From NCBI RefSeq assembly GCF_001613545.1, contig NZ_BDCO01000003.1, positions 682,001 to 746,000 on the forward strand: a stretch of DNA of 64,000 nt, given 5' to 3'. Both the position numbers and the translations under genes were made by a program. This stretch comes from Terrimicrobium sacchariphilum. Lineage in GTDB: Bacteria > Verrucomicrobiota > Verrucomicrobiia > Chthoniobacterales > Terrimicrobiaceae. Positions 32,269 through 39,885 of the stretch are shown one piece after another; within the stretch, counting starts at the first letter, position 1; each line of letters opens with the position of its first letter. Below the pieces are notes generated by a model. The model saw only the letters and a program-made list of their open reading frames with translations, ran no database searches and was not told where the DNA came from.

Positions 32269-33524
32269 AAATTCTCATCATCGGATCAGGAGGGCGTGAG
32301 CACGCCCTGGCATGGAAGCTCAAGCAGTCGCCTCGCGTGACGAATATCTACGTCGCACCCGGCAACGCGGGTACGGCGGAGATCGGTGAAAATGTCGCCA
32401 TCGGCGCGGAGGATATTCCCCGGTTGGTGGAGTTTGCCGAGCGCGAGGGTATCGGATTTACCGTCGTCGGACCCGACGACTCGCTCGCTGCAGGCATCGT
32501 CGATGCCTTTCAGGCCAGGGGGCTGCGCGTCTTCGGCCCACCACAGGCCGCCGCCCAGCTCGAATCCTCCAAGACCTTCGCCAAGGAGTTCATGAAACGC
32601 CATGGCATTCCCACGGCGGAGTCGCGGGAGTTCACCTCCAGCCTGGAAGCGCAGGAATGGTGCAAGACGGCAAAATACCCGCTCGTGGTAAAAGCCGACG
32701 GCCTGGCGCTGGGCAAAGGCGTGGTCATTGCCATGACTCGCGAGGAGGCCGAGGAGGCGGTTTATCGCTCGATGGATCTCCTCGTTTTCGGTGAGGCGGG
32801 CAAAAAAGTGGTGATCGAGGAGTTCCTTACCGGGGTCGAGTGCTCGATCCACGCTCTCATCGATGGCGACTCCTACGTGCTCTTTCCGGATGCCAAGGAC
32901 CACAAGCGAGCCCTTGATGGCGACCAGGGATTGAACACGGGCGGAATGGGTACCATCTCGCCATCGCGTACCCTCTCGCCAGAGCTGCGCGCAAAGGTAA
33001 AAACCGAGGTGCTCGATCGCTTTGTCGCGGGGATCAAGGCTGATGGGATTCCTTTCAAGGGCATGCTCTTCCCGGGCCTCATGATCACCGCCGACGGATT
33101 GAAGGTGCTGGAGTTCAACTGTCGCTTCGGCGACCCCGAGACCCAGGTGCTCCTTCGCCGTCTCCAGACCGATCTGCTCGACCTGTTGGAGGCCACGGTC
33201 GATGGCACACTGAAGGAAACCTCGCCCGCATGGGATGAGCGTGCGGCAGTGTGTGTGATTCTTGCCTCCGGCGGATACCCGGGGGCCTACGCCAAGGGCG
33301 CGGAAATCACAGGCCTGGAAAAGGCCGGAGAACAGAGCGATGTGGTGGTCTTTCACGCTGGAACGAAGAATAACGGCTCGGCCATCGTGACGAACGGCGG
33401 TCGGGTTCTCGGGGTCAGCGCCTTGGGCGGTGACCTGGAGGATGCGCGGCGGAAAGCCTATGCTGCGGGCGAAATAATCGCCTTTGACCAGAAGCAGTTT
33501 CGCAGTGACATTGGCGCAAAATGA
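32265..33524 (+). CDS. purD: Phosphoribosylamine-glycine ligase (GAR synthetase)
   Basis: Second step of purine synthesis: joins 5-phosphoribosylamine and glycine with ATP. 419 residues, normal length, starting KILIIGSGGREHALAWKLKQ, the family's N-terminal signature. The ATP-grasp domain includes VVKADGLALGKGVVIA, and the conserved GxGDPETQ-type motif is in FNCRFGDPETQVLL. The GTG start overlaps the TGA of the lipoprotein gene, and its own TGA overlaps the next ATG, so three genes are translationally coupled. No other pur gene is nearby. Confidence 0.97.
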   Translation: MKILIIGSGGREHALAWKLKQSPRVTNIYVAPGNAGTAEIGENVAIGAEDIPRLVEFAEREGIGFTVVGPDDSLAAGIVDAFQARGLRVFGPPQAAAQLESSKTFAKEFMKRHGIPTAESREFTSSLEAQEWCKTAKYPLVVKADGLALGKGVVIAMTREEAEEAVYRSMDLLVFGEAGKKVVIEEFLTGVECSIHALIDGDSYVLFPDAKDHKRALDGDQGLNTGGMGTISPSRTLSPELRAKVKTEVLDRFVAGIKADGIPFKGMLFPGLMITADGLKVLEFNCRFGDPETQVLLRRLQTDLLDLLEATVDGTLKETSPAWDERAAVCVILASGGYPGAYAKGAEITGLEKAGEQSDVVVFHAGTKNNGSAIVTNGGRVLGVSALGGDLEDARRKAYAAGEIIAFDQKQFRSDIGAK

Positions 33525-34645
33525 TACTCCGTGCTCTTCCGCTGGTGTTGGTGGCCACGGCGCCACTGCTCGCTCAGTCTCCCACACCCACTCCGAGCGC
33601 AACAGTGGCTCCCACGCCATCGGCGACCCCGGCGGAAAGCCCGACACCTGCGCCTTCACCCACGCCGATCCCGACCCTCCGGCAGAAGGTTAACAGCCTC
33701 AAGGACGACGACGTCTCCAAGGCTGTCGATGCGATCAAGCGGCAGTTTCTCGACGGGGAAAAAACCAGCGAGGCCGCTATGCAGCGCGCGTTGCTGGAGG
33801 GACTGCTCCGGCGCCTCGATCCAGGGGCGGAGCTGGTCGATTCCCGCGCCCGGCAGCAGGATGAAGGCACTCCCTTTCTCGCCGAGATCCTCGATGGCCA
33901 TATCGGCTATATCCGGCTCGGCTCGATGGAGGCTGGTGTGCTTCCGCAGATGGACGCCGTCCTCACGGGCTTTGACCCCAAGAAGGTCGATGCCGTGATT
34001 CTCGACCTGCGCGAGGCGGCGCACGGCGGCAGCTACGAGGTGGCGGCGGATGTGGCCAGGCGGTTCTGCGCGAAGGGCAAGCTGCTCTTCACCGTTCAAA
34101 AGCCCAGCGCCAAACAGGAGCGCATCTTTACGTCAAACCAGGACCCGGCCTTTCAGGGCGTGATCGTGGTTCTCACGGATGCCGACACCTCCGGCCCTGC
34201 CGAGGCACTGGCCGCCACGCTGCGCCAGAATGCCGGAGCCATGATCATCGGTGCGCCGACGAAAGGCGGTGCCGCAGAGTTCTACGATAATGAACTCTCG
34301 GGCAATCTCGTCCTGCGAGTGGCCATCGCCCAGGTCATCGTCCCCGAGGCCGGGCCAATCTTTCCCGAGGGAGTGAAACCCGATGTCGCCATTGCCCTGC
34401 CTGCCGAGGTACAGGCCCAGATTTTTCGTGAATCAAAGGAAAAGGGCGTCAGCCAGTTCGTCTATGACGTCGAACGCAAGCGGCTGAATGAAGCTGCTCT
34501 CGTCGCAAATACCAACCCCGAGATCGATTCCGTCCAGAGCATCCAGCGCGAACGCGGAAAAGGCAACCCATTGCGAGATGGCGTGCTCCAGCGAGCAGTG
34601 GATCTGGTCACGGCCATCAATTTTTACAAGGCCAAGCAAAAGTAG
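33521..34645 (+). CDS. Secreted S41-like protein, possible pseudoprotease
   Basis: Exported protein of 374 residues: signal peptide (ILRALPLVLVATAPLLAQ), a Pro/Thr/Ser-rich linker of TP and SP repeats (about 20-52), then a C-terminal-processing-peptidase-like (S41) core (HIGYIRLGSM, VDAVILDLREAAHGG, IVVLTDADTSGPAEALAATL). In active S41 enzymes the catalytic Ser lies three residues before the Glu of an SASAxE-like motif; here that position is Gly in TSGPAE, with the Ser one place earlier, and no PDZ domain is seen. Activity is doubtful. It is coupled to purD by ATGA. Confidence 0.68.
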   Translation: MILRALPLVLVATAPLLAQSPTPTPSATVAPTPSATPAESPTPAPSPTPIPTLRQKVNSLKDDDVSKAVDAIKRQFLDGEKTSEAAMQRALLEGLLRRLDPGAELVDSRARQQDEGTPFLAEILDGHIGYIRLGSMEAGVLPQMDAVLTGFDPKKVDAVILDLREAAHGGSYEVAADVARRFCAKGKLLFTVQKPSAKQERIFTSNQDPAFQGVIVVLTDADTSGPAEALAATLRQNAGAMIIGAPTKGGAAEFYDNELSGNLVLRVAIAQVIVPEAGPIFPEGVKPDVAIALPAEVQAQIFRESKEKGVSQFVYDVERKRLNEAALVANTNPEIDSVQSIQRERGKGNPLRDGVLQRAVDLVTAINFYKAKQK

Positions 34646-34670
34646 CCGGCTTTTTTCCGAGCTAAGAATC

Positions 34671-34709
34671 GGCGCTTGCCTTAGCATTCCCGGAGTGCTA
34701 AGCGTCGCC
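34671..34709 (+). promoter_or_regulatory. Hairpin with CIRCE-like half-sites before DUF4159 copy 2
   Basis: CTTAGCA / TGCTAAG pair perfectly around a 9-base loop (34680-34702), extended by GGCG / CGCC at the ends. The hairpin ends one base before the ATG at 34711. Read as half-sites it is TTAGCATTC-N3-GAGTGCTAA, 17 of 18 matches to CIRCE halves but with a 3-base spacer instead of 9. It may be a translation-control hairpin, since no clear ribosome site is free. Confidence 0.4.
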
Positions 34710-34710
34710 C

Positions 34711-35979
34711 ATGACTGATCAGCTTCCCCCGCTGGTTCAGAGACTTCGCGACAAGCTCAGCCGCTCGCGCGACTTCTCCATTTCCCTCGTCATCCACTTC
34801 ATCATCATCGTTCTTCTAGGCGGGGTGATTATTACCAAGGTCGTACCCGAGCCGGAGCAGATTACGGGTACGATCGCGCCGGTTGCCGACGCAGTCCGCC
34901 CTCCGCCGACCGACAAAACGACCCTCAAGCAGGAGATGTCGCTCGATAAGTTGATCAACCCGGCTCCATCGAAAGATCAGCCAGACATCATTTTCAGCGA
35001 GCAGAAAAACCCCCAGGCTCCGATTTTTGTCAAGAGCATCGACATTCCTCCGCCGAACGCCGACCAGGTGCCGGCCGCCATTTCCAAAATGGAGAGCATA
35101 GCTCCATCGACCGTGAACGAGATCACGCCGGAGGTTCTCACGCAGCTTGCGAAGACTCAGCGCATCTGGATGGGGACGCCGGGCAAGGGCAAGCATGCCG
35201 AATACGATTTCACGGCCTTCATTGGTCAATACTCCGGGGGCAATTGGAACTCCACCGTGCGAGTCTCCAATGGCAAGATCGATGCGGGCAGCCTGCCCAA
35301 TCTGCTCTATCTTATGAGCTCCTGGACGAAGGATCGCGTACGGACCAACTACACCAACGTTCGCGCCATCCGCCTCGATAGCGATGAACTCCTCAATGTT
35401 CGCCCGCCATTTATCTTCCTCACCGGAACGCGTGACTTTCAGTTGACCGAGAAGGAGGTCGAGAACCTGCGCGCCTATCTCAAGGTCGGCGGTTGTATCT
35501 GGGGTGACAGCTCGGTGCCGGGACAGCGGTCGCGCTTCGATCTCGCCTTCAAGCGCGAGATGCGCCGTGTGGTGGCCGATGTGGACAAGAATTTCGAGCC
35601 GCTTCCTGCTGACCATCCGCTGTATTCACAAGCCTACTTTAAGGACGTAAAACAGATGCCCGCTGGTCTGAACAACTATCGCCTCCCGATTTATGCCATG
35701 AAAATGTATGGCGAGGTCGCGATCCTCTACACGGCCAATGACTACGGCGACATGTGGCAGGTCGGTCTCGATCAGGATGGAAAGATCGACCTCGGGCGCA
35801 ATGTCGCCGGGCAGTATGTCGCAACGAATCCCGCCATCTACGACCAGCGCGATGTCTACCTCCGCAATATCAATCGAGACTCACTCGAGGCATCATACCG
35901 CTTCGGCGCCAACGTCGTGATGCATCTCCTGACCCGCTGGCAAAGCAAGGTCGGCGAGGCGGCTACGTCGACATTGTAG
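34711..35979 (+). CDS. Membrane-anchored DUF4159 protein, copy 2
   Basis: Paralogue of the protein at 24620-25897, 422 residues with the same plan: short head (TDQLPPLVQRLRDKLSRSRD), one membrane helix (about 24-44), a linker of about 100 residues and a DUF4159 domain (YSGGNWNSTVRVSNGKIDAG onward). The C-terminal 290 residues are largely identical between copies (FIFLTGTRDF, GGCIWGDSSVPG, SLPNLLYLMS), while the linkers differ: this one lacks the Gln and Ala/Pro runs. Role unknown; an envelope function is inferred from topology. Confidence 0.8.
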   Translation: MTDQLPPLVQRLRDKLSRSRDFSISLVIHFIIIVLLGGVIITKVVPEPEQITGTIAPVADAVRPPPTDKTTLKQEMSLDKLINPAPSKDQPDIIFSEQKNPQAPIFVKSIDIPPPNADQVPAAISKMESIAPSTVNEITPEVLTQLAKTQRIWMGTPGKGKHAEYDFTAFIGQYSGGNWNSTVRVSNGKIDAGSLPNLLYLMSSWTKDRVRTNYTNVRAIRLDSDELLNVRPPFIFLTGTRDFQLTEKEVENLRAYLKVGGCIWGDSSVPGQRSRFDLAFKREMRRVVADVDKNFEPLPADHPLYSQAYFKDVKQMPAGLNNYRLPIYAMKMYGEVAILYTANDYGDMWQVGLDQDGKIDLGRNVAGQYVATNPAIYDQRDVYLRNINRDSLEASYRFGANVVMHLLTRWQSKVGEAATSTL

Positions 35980-36351
35980 CGTCGACAGGGGGTTATTCGG
36001 GATTTTCGAGCATGCGGCGATAGCCGGGGCCCGGAAAATCCACAGGGGCTCGTTCTCCCGTGAGAGCGAGTTGCCGGGACCTTGTTGAAAAGACAACAAA
36101 GCCGCCTTTCCAGGCTCCGACGAGATTTTTTCGTGAGGCATCGCTTGGTGACAGCGATGGCGTTGAGGAGAGGCTCAGGGTCAACTGCTCCGGTTTGGTG
36201 AGGGAGGCTCCGCAAAAGCTGCGCCAGTCAGACAGACCGTAAAGAGAACGGCTGTTTTCGTAACGGAGAGATAATGCCTTCACTTTTCGAAAAGCAAGAG
36301 GGGGGCTTGACCCATGGGATACACGCATCTACATGACATCCCGCCTCGGTT
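35980..36351. other. Non-coding, hairpin-rich spacer
   Basis: 372 bases with no recognisable gene. Three hairpins lie close together: CTCGTTCTC / GAGAGCGAG (36049-36070), TTGTTG / CAACAA (36082-36099) and CATCGCT / AGCGATG (36139-36159, perfect 7-bp stem, 7-base loop). A structured RNA or leader is possible. Short open frames on both strands have no protein-like features that I recognise. Confidence 0.35.
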
Positions 36352-36933
36352 ATGAAATCTGCTGGTAACAAAGATATTTTGAGGGGCCATGTGTTCATTG
36401 CAACCAGCCTCGATGGCTTTATTGCCCGCAGGGACGGTGATATCGGGTGGCTGGAGGAGAAGTCAATCAGCGCGGCTCGCCTCGACGGTGAAAATGAAGA
36501 CCACGGTTACGCCGATTTCCTGGCGGGCATGGATGGAATCATCATGGGCCGCCGCACGTTTGAAAAGGTTCTCACCTTCGACTCGTGGCCCTTCGACAAG
36601 CCTGTGGTGGTGCTTAGTCGTTTTATATCAGCTGTAGATTTGCCGTCCGATATTGCGGGAAGGGTGACGATTCTTAATCAGCCTCCGAGGGCGGTGGCGG
36701 AGTATCTCGCAGGGCGTGGCTGGGAGCATGCCTACATCGACGGAGGACAGGTGATTCAGGCCTTTCTCCGCGAGGGGCTGATCGCGGATTTGGTGATTAC
36801 GCGCATTCCCATTTTACTCGGAGACGGGCTGCCGCTCTTTGGAGCGATCGAGGATCATACCGAGCTTCGGCACCTCGGCACAAAGGCGTTTCCATCGGGA
36901 TTTGTTCAATCGAGGTACAAGGTCCTGGGGTAG
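36352..36933 (+). CDS. Dihydrofolate-reductase-like (RibD C-terminal) family protein
   Basis: Cytoplasmic protein of 193 residues with the DHFR/RibD C-terminal fold, as in B. subtilis YyaP and YwjB: VFIATSLDGFIARRDGDI at the start, then MDGIIMGRRTFEKVL, KPVVVLSR and HAYIDGGQVIQAFL. These proteins probably reduce a pterin or related substrate with NADPH; the substrate of this subfamily is unknown. Not part of a riboflavin operon. The methyltransferase follows 57 bases later on the same strand. Confidence 0.85.
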   Translation: MKSAGNKDILRGHVFIATSLDGFIARRDGDIGWLEEKSISAARLDGENEDHGYADFLAGMDGIIMGRRTFEKVLTFDSWPFDKPVVVLSRFISAVDLPSDIAGRVTILNQPPRAVAEYLAGRGWEHAYIDGGQVIQAFLREGLIADLVITRIPILLGDGLPLFGAIEDHTELRHLGTKAFPSGFVQSRYKVLG

Positions 36934-36990
36934 TCTGGCGGTGGATGCCGTCTTTTGTACCATGCACTTTCTGCTAGGTTGGAGGCAGCC

Positions 36991-37788
36991 ATGGACTTCA
37001 CCGCGAACATCGAGCGATTCACCGGCTTTGCCGATCACTACGATCAATTTCGGCCATCGCCGCCCGAGGCGCTTGCGGGATTGGTGGGGCAGTATCTCCA
37101 GATGGATCAGCCGCGACTGGTGGTGGACCTCGGCTGCGGGAGCGGGCTATCGACCCGATATTGGTCGGGGCGTGCGGAGGCTGTGGTCGGGGTTGATCCG
37201 ACCGAAGCCATGCTGAATCAGGCGCGGTCTTTGGCGATGCCGTGCGTGCAATATCGCCTCGGCTTTTCTCATGCGACGGGGCTGGCGGATGAGTCCGCGG
37301 ATATTGTGACCTGCTCGCAGTCCCTGCACTGGATGGACCCGCAGCCGACCTTTGACGAAGTGGCGCGTGTTTTACGGACAGGCGGGATATTTGCGGCCTA
37401 TGACTACGACTGGCCGCCAGTGACGACCGCCCCTGAGGTGGACGTCCTCTACCGGGAATGCATGGAGAACGCCCGCAAGCTCGAAAAAGCGGCAGGTGTT
37501 TCCTCCGAAGTCCGGCGATGGGGCAAGTCGGGTCACCTGGCTCGCATGCAGGAGAGCGGGTGTTTCCGTTTTGTCCGGGAATGCACCCTCCATCACACCG
37601 ATGAGGGAAATGCCGACCGCATCGTGGGGCTCCTTCTCAGCCAGGGACACGTGCAGACTTTGCTCAAGGCTGGTTTCACCGAGTCCGAACTGAGAGTCGA
37701 TCAACTCCGGGAGATCGCAGGGAAGAGGCTCGGGTCTCATCCGCAACGCTGGTATTGGTCGTCGCGGGTGAGGCTGGGAGTGAAATGA
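36991..37788 (+). CDS. Class I SAM-dependent methyltransferase (methyltransferase type 11)
   Basis: Methyltransferase of 265 residues. Motif I is VVDLGCGSGLSTRYW, followed by GVDPTEAMLNQA and the motif IV region DIVTCSQSLHWMDPQPTFDE, as in UbiE/Tam-like enzymes. The ATG at 36991 is preceded by GGAGG at good spacing; the longer frame from 36955 lacks that. The substrate is unknown. It ends 4 bases before the stop of the convergent PEP-CTERM gene. Confidence 0.85.
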   Translation: MDFTANIERFTGFADHYDQFRPSPPEALAGLVGQYLQMDQPRLVVDLGCGSGLSTRYWSGRAEAVVGVDPTEAMLNQARSLAMPCVQYRLGFSHATGLADESADIVTCSQSLHWMDPQPTFDEVARVLRTGGIFAAYDYDWPPVTTAPEVDVLYRECMENARKLEKAAGVSSEVRRWGKSGHLARMQESGCFRFVRECTLHHTDEGNADRIVGLLLSQGHVQTLLKAGFTESELRVDQLREIAGKRLGSHPQRWYWSSRVRLGVK

Positions 37789-37792
37789 TCCC

Positions 37793-39310
37793 TTACCGGA
37801 CGGCTTGACGAGAATGCCGGAGGAGCCACACCAGCGGCAGCCCGAGTGCGAGCAGTGCCAAGGCGGAGGGTTCGGGTACTGCGGTGTAGTAAACTGCGAA
37901 GACCTCGTTCGATGCTGCGGTTTTGCCGTTGTTGGGAGCATCTGCGGCGATGCCTCCGTAGATATATCCGAGCAAAGTGCCGTCGGTCAGCGCATCGAGA
38001 TCGATCACGCCGTTGTCATACGTCGGCAGGCCGAGAACCGGAAAGAATTTCGCCTCGGCTCCGAAAAGGATCACTTTGCCTTCCGAGTCGAGGATCTGCG
38101 GCAACCCGCCTGCGTAGTATTGCGCGTAGTTGCCGTTTTCATCCCGGGTGATGGCGGAAATCTGCGAGGTGAAGGGAAACTCCGCGTCGTATGTGAGTGT
38201 CCCGGTGGTTGGGTTGTAGGTATTGGCGGTGATGCCGCCAAAGAAGAATTCCGTGAACTCGCCGGTTGCATTCGAATACAGGCCGAGCTTGGCTGCATCA
38301 TAGTTGCTCATGGCTTGTTTGAAGGTCGCCGGGTTGCTGGGATCGGCCATCACGGGCACGCCGTCCGCACCGATTTCCACCGGCACGGTCCATACGCCCT
38401 CTCCATTGTAGAATACGCCCGAGTACGCGATCAGCCCAGCCACAGGAGCGCCACCCTCAGGATTCTTGGACAGCGACGGGGCGACGTTCAGATCGCGGCG
38501 GCGAAATTGCGTGGGATCGCCGGGCCCGGGGCTCACTTGCGTCTCGGTATACCCCAGCGTGCCGTTTTCTTTATTGTAGTCGATGGTGAATGAGCGGACC
38601 TGCGACGTGTAGGTGCCATTCGATCCGGGCGTGTAGGGACCCTCAAAATCCTGTCCGAAGACGAGCTGCACCGTGCTGCCGGTCTGGTACATTTCTCCGC
38701 CTGTCACCGCAAAGAAGCCTCCGGTGTAGGAGCCGTTGCTGCTGGTCCCTCCGGTGGTCTGCAGCACGCTGTTCGCGGCCAGAGAGGAGGTTTCGCCTTT
38801 GACCCAACTCACCACATCGGCCACGTCGATCGCTGTGAGCGTGTTGTAGGTGGTGAAGTTATTCGCGGTCGAGTCGTAGACGTAACCGCCGGAGACGAAG
38901 AGCGTACTCCCCTGCGTGAAACTCTGGGTGGCTGTTGCCGACAGGCTACTAATGATCGAGTCGCTGAGGCCGGAGGAGGAAAGCGATTTGCTCCACGTCT
39001 GCTTCGTCACCGGATCAACCACCCAGATCTCGGTGTTTTGCGATGCGGGCGGAAAATTGACCGTGCCGCTGTTGGTGAAGCCATGGAGCCCGTTGGTGCG
39101 CCCGGCGAGCACCACCCATTCGTCGCCGTAGGACGCCGAAGCAAAGGACTGGAGCGTCGGCACGGAAGCCGTTCCCATGTCATATTGCTGGACCGACAGG
39201 GTGTACGCTCCATTCCAGTTCGTGACGGGGGAAAAGATCGAGGTCTGGTTTTGGGCTATTGCCAGGCCGGCACTGGCTCCGAGCACGAGGGCGCATATCC
39301 GTGGGGTCAT
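37793..39310 (-). CDS. PEP-CTERM sorted secreted protein, large
   Basis: Exported protein of 505 residues: signal peptide (TPRICALVLGASAGLAIAQ), a Ser/Thr/Gly/Asn-rich body with repeated WVV- and FFxV-type strands that may form a propeller (kelch-like phrases such as EWVVLAGRTNGLHGF and STLFVSGGYVYDS), and a C-terminal sorting tag VPEPSALALLALGLPLVWLL plus basic end. PEP-CTERM proteins are anchored, then processed by an exosortase not encoded here and delivered to the surface or matrix. Function unknown. Confidence 0.78.
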   Translation of the reverse strand: MTPRICALVLGASAGLAIAQNQTSIFSPVTNWNGAYTLSVQQYDMGTASVPTLQSFASASYGDEWVVLAGRTNGLHGFTNSGTVNFPPASQNTEIWVVDPVTKQTWSKSLSSSGLSDSIISSLSATATQSFTQGSTLFVSGGYVYDSTANNFTTYNTLTAIDVADVVSWVKGETSSLAANSVLQTTGGTSSNGSYTGGFFAVTGGEMYQTGSTVQLVFGQDFEGPYTPGSNGTYTSQVRSFTIDYNKENGTLGYTETQVSPGPGDPTQFRRRDLNVAPSLSKNPEGGAPVAGLIAYSGVFYNGEGVWTVPVEIGADGVPVMADPSNPATFKQAMSNYDAAKLGLYSNATGEFTEFFFGGITANTYNPTTGTLTYDAEFPFTSQISAITRDENGNYAQYYAGGLPQILDSEGKVILFGAEAKFFPVLGLPTYDNGVIDLDALTDGTLLGYIYGGIAADAPNNGKTAASNEVFAVYYTAVPEPSALALLALGLPLVWLLRHSRQAVR

Positions 39311-39401
39311 GGCTCGGCACCGTAAATACTGGCGGCTAACTGGCAATATTTATCGCGGTGACATCGACCGTTTTGTCGGTCGGAGAACTAGTTGGGGCAA
39401 T

Positions 39402-39725
39402 CTATGCCTTTCGCACGAAGCAAGCCTTCAGCCCGACGGCCATCCCGTCGATTTTGCAGGAGATCTCGTGATCGCCGTCGACGAGGCGGATGGGCTTGGT
39501 CTTGGTGCCTCCCTTGAGCACCTGAGCGCCCTTGAGCGGCAAATCCTTGATGAGCACCACGCAATCGCCATCGGTCAGCACATTGCCGTGGGCGTCCTTG
39601 ACGATTCGCCCAGCAGGAGCCTCTTCTTCTCGCGCCCATTCGTGTCCGCAGGTCATGCATTCCCAATGGTCTGCGTGCTGCAATACGTCATTCATTTCAC
39701 ACTCCGGACACGTTTGTTGACTCAT
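39402..39725 (-). CDS. phnA: PhnA/YjdM-family zinc-ribbon protein
   Basis: Small cytoplasmic protein of 107 residues. The N-terminal zinc ribbon has paired CxxC motifs (TCPECEMNDVL; ECMTCGHEW), followed by the family's DAHGNVLTDGDCVVLIKDLP and KGGTKTKPIRLVDGDHEIS. It carries the historical name alkylphosphonate utilisation protein PhnA, although no phosphonate pathway is nearby and its true function is unclear. Confidence 0.93.
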   Translation of the reverse strand: MSQQTCPECEMNDVLQHADHWECMTCGHEWAREEEAPAGRIVKDAHGNVLTDGDCVVLIKDLPLKGAQVLKGGTKTKPIRLVDGDHEISCKIDGMAVGLKACFVRKA

Positions 39726-39885
39726 AAAGGACGAGTATCCTATCGGTTTGCTGGATAGAGTGCAATCTCCTTATATACCATGGTGAGCGACCATCGGGCA
39801 GATGAAAGAAAAGGGGTTCACCCGCGCTCTCTGGAATTCAGCCTCCTGCTCGCGAGTGAGCGGTGATAATTCTGGGGGAGTCCGG

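Noticed and set aside
34680-34702. CIRCE heat-shock element
   Set aside because: Half-sites match but the spacer is 3 bases; known CIRCE spacers are 9. Kept only as a CIRCE-like hairpin.
24620-35979. DUF4159 copies as ends of a composite mobile element
   Set aside because: They are diverged coding genes in direct orientation, with no transposase, terminal repeats or target duplication seen.
39365-39382. CGACCG / CGGTCG hairpin as terminator of phnA
   Set aside because: Stem is only 6 bp and no T-run follows on the minus strand.
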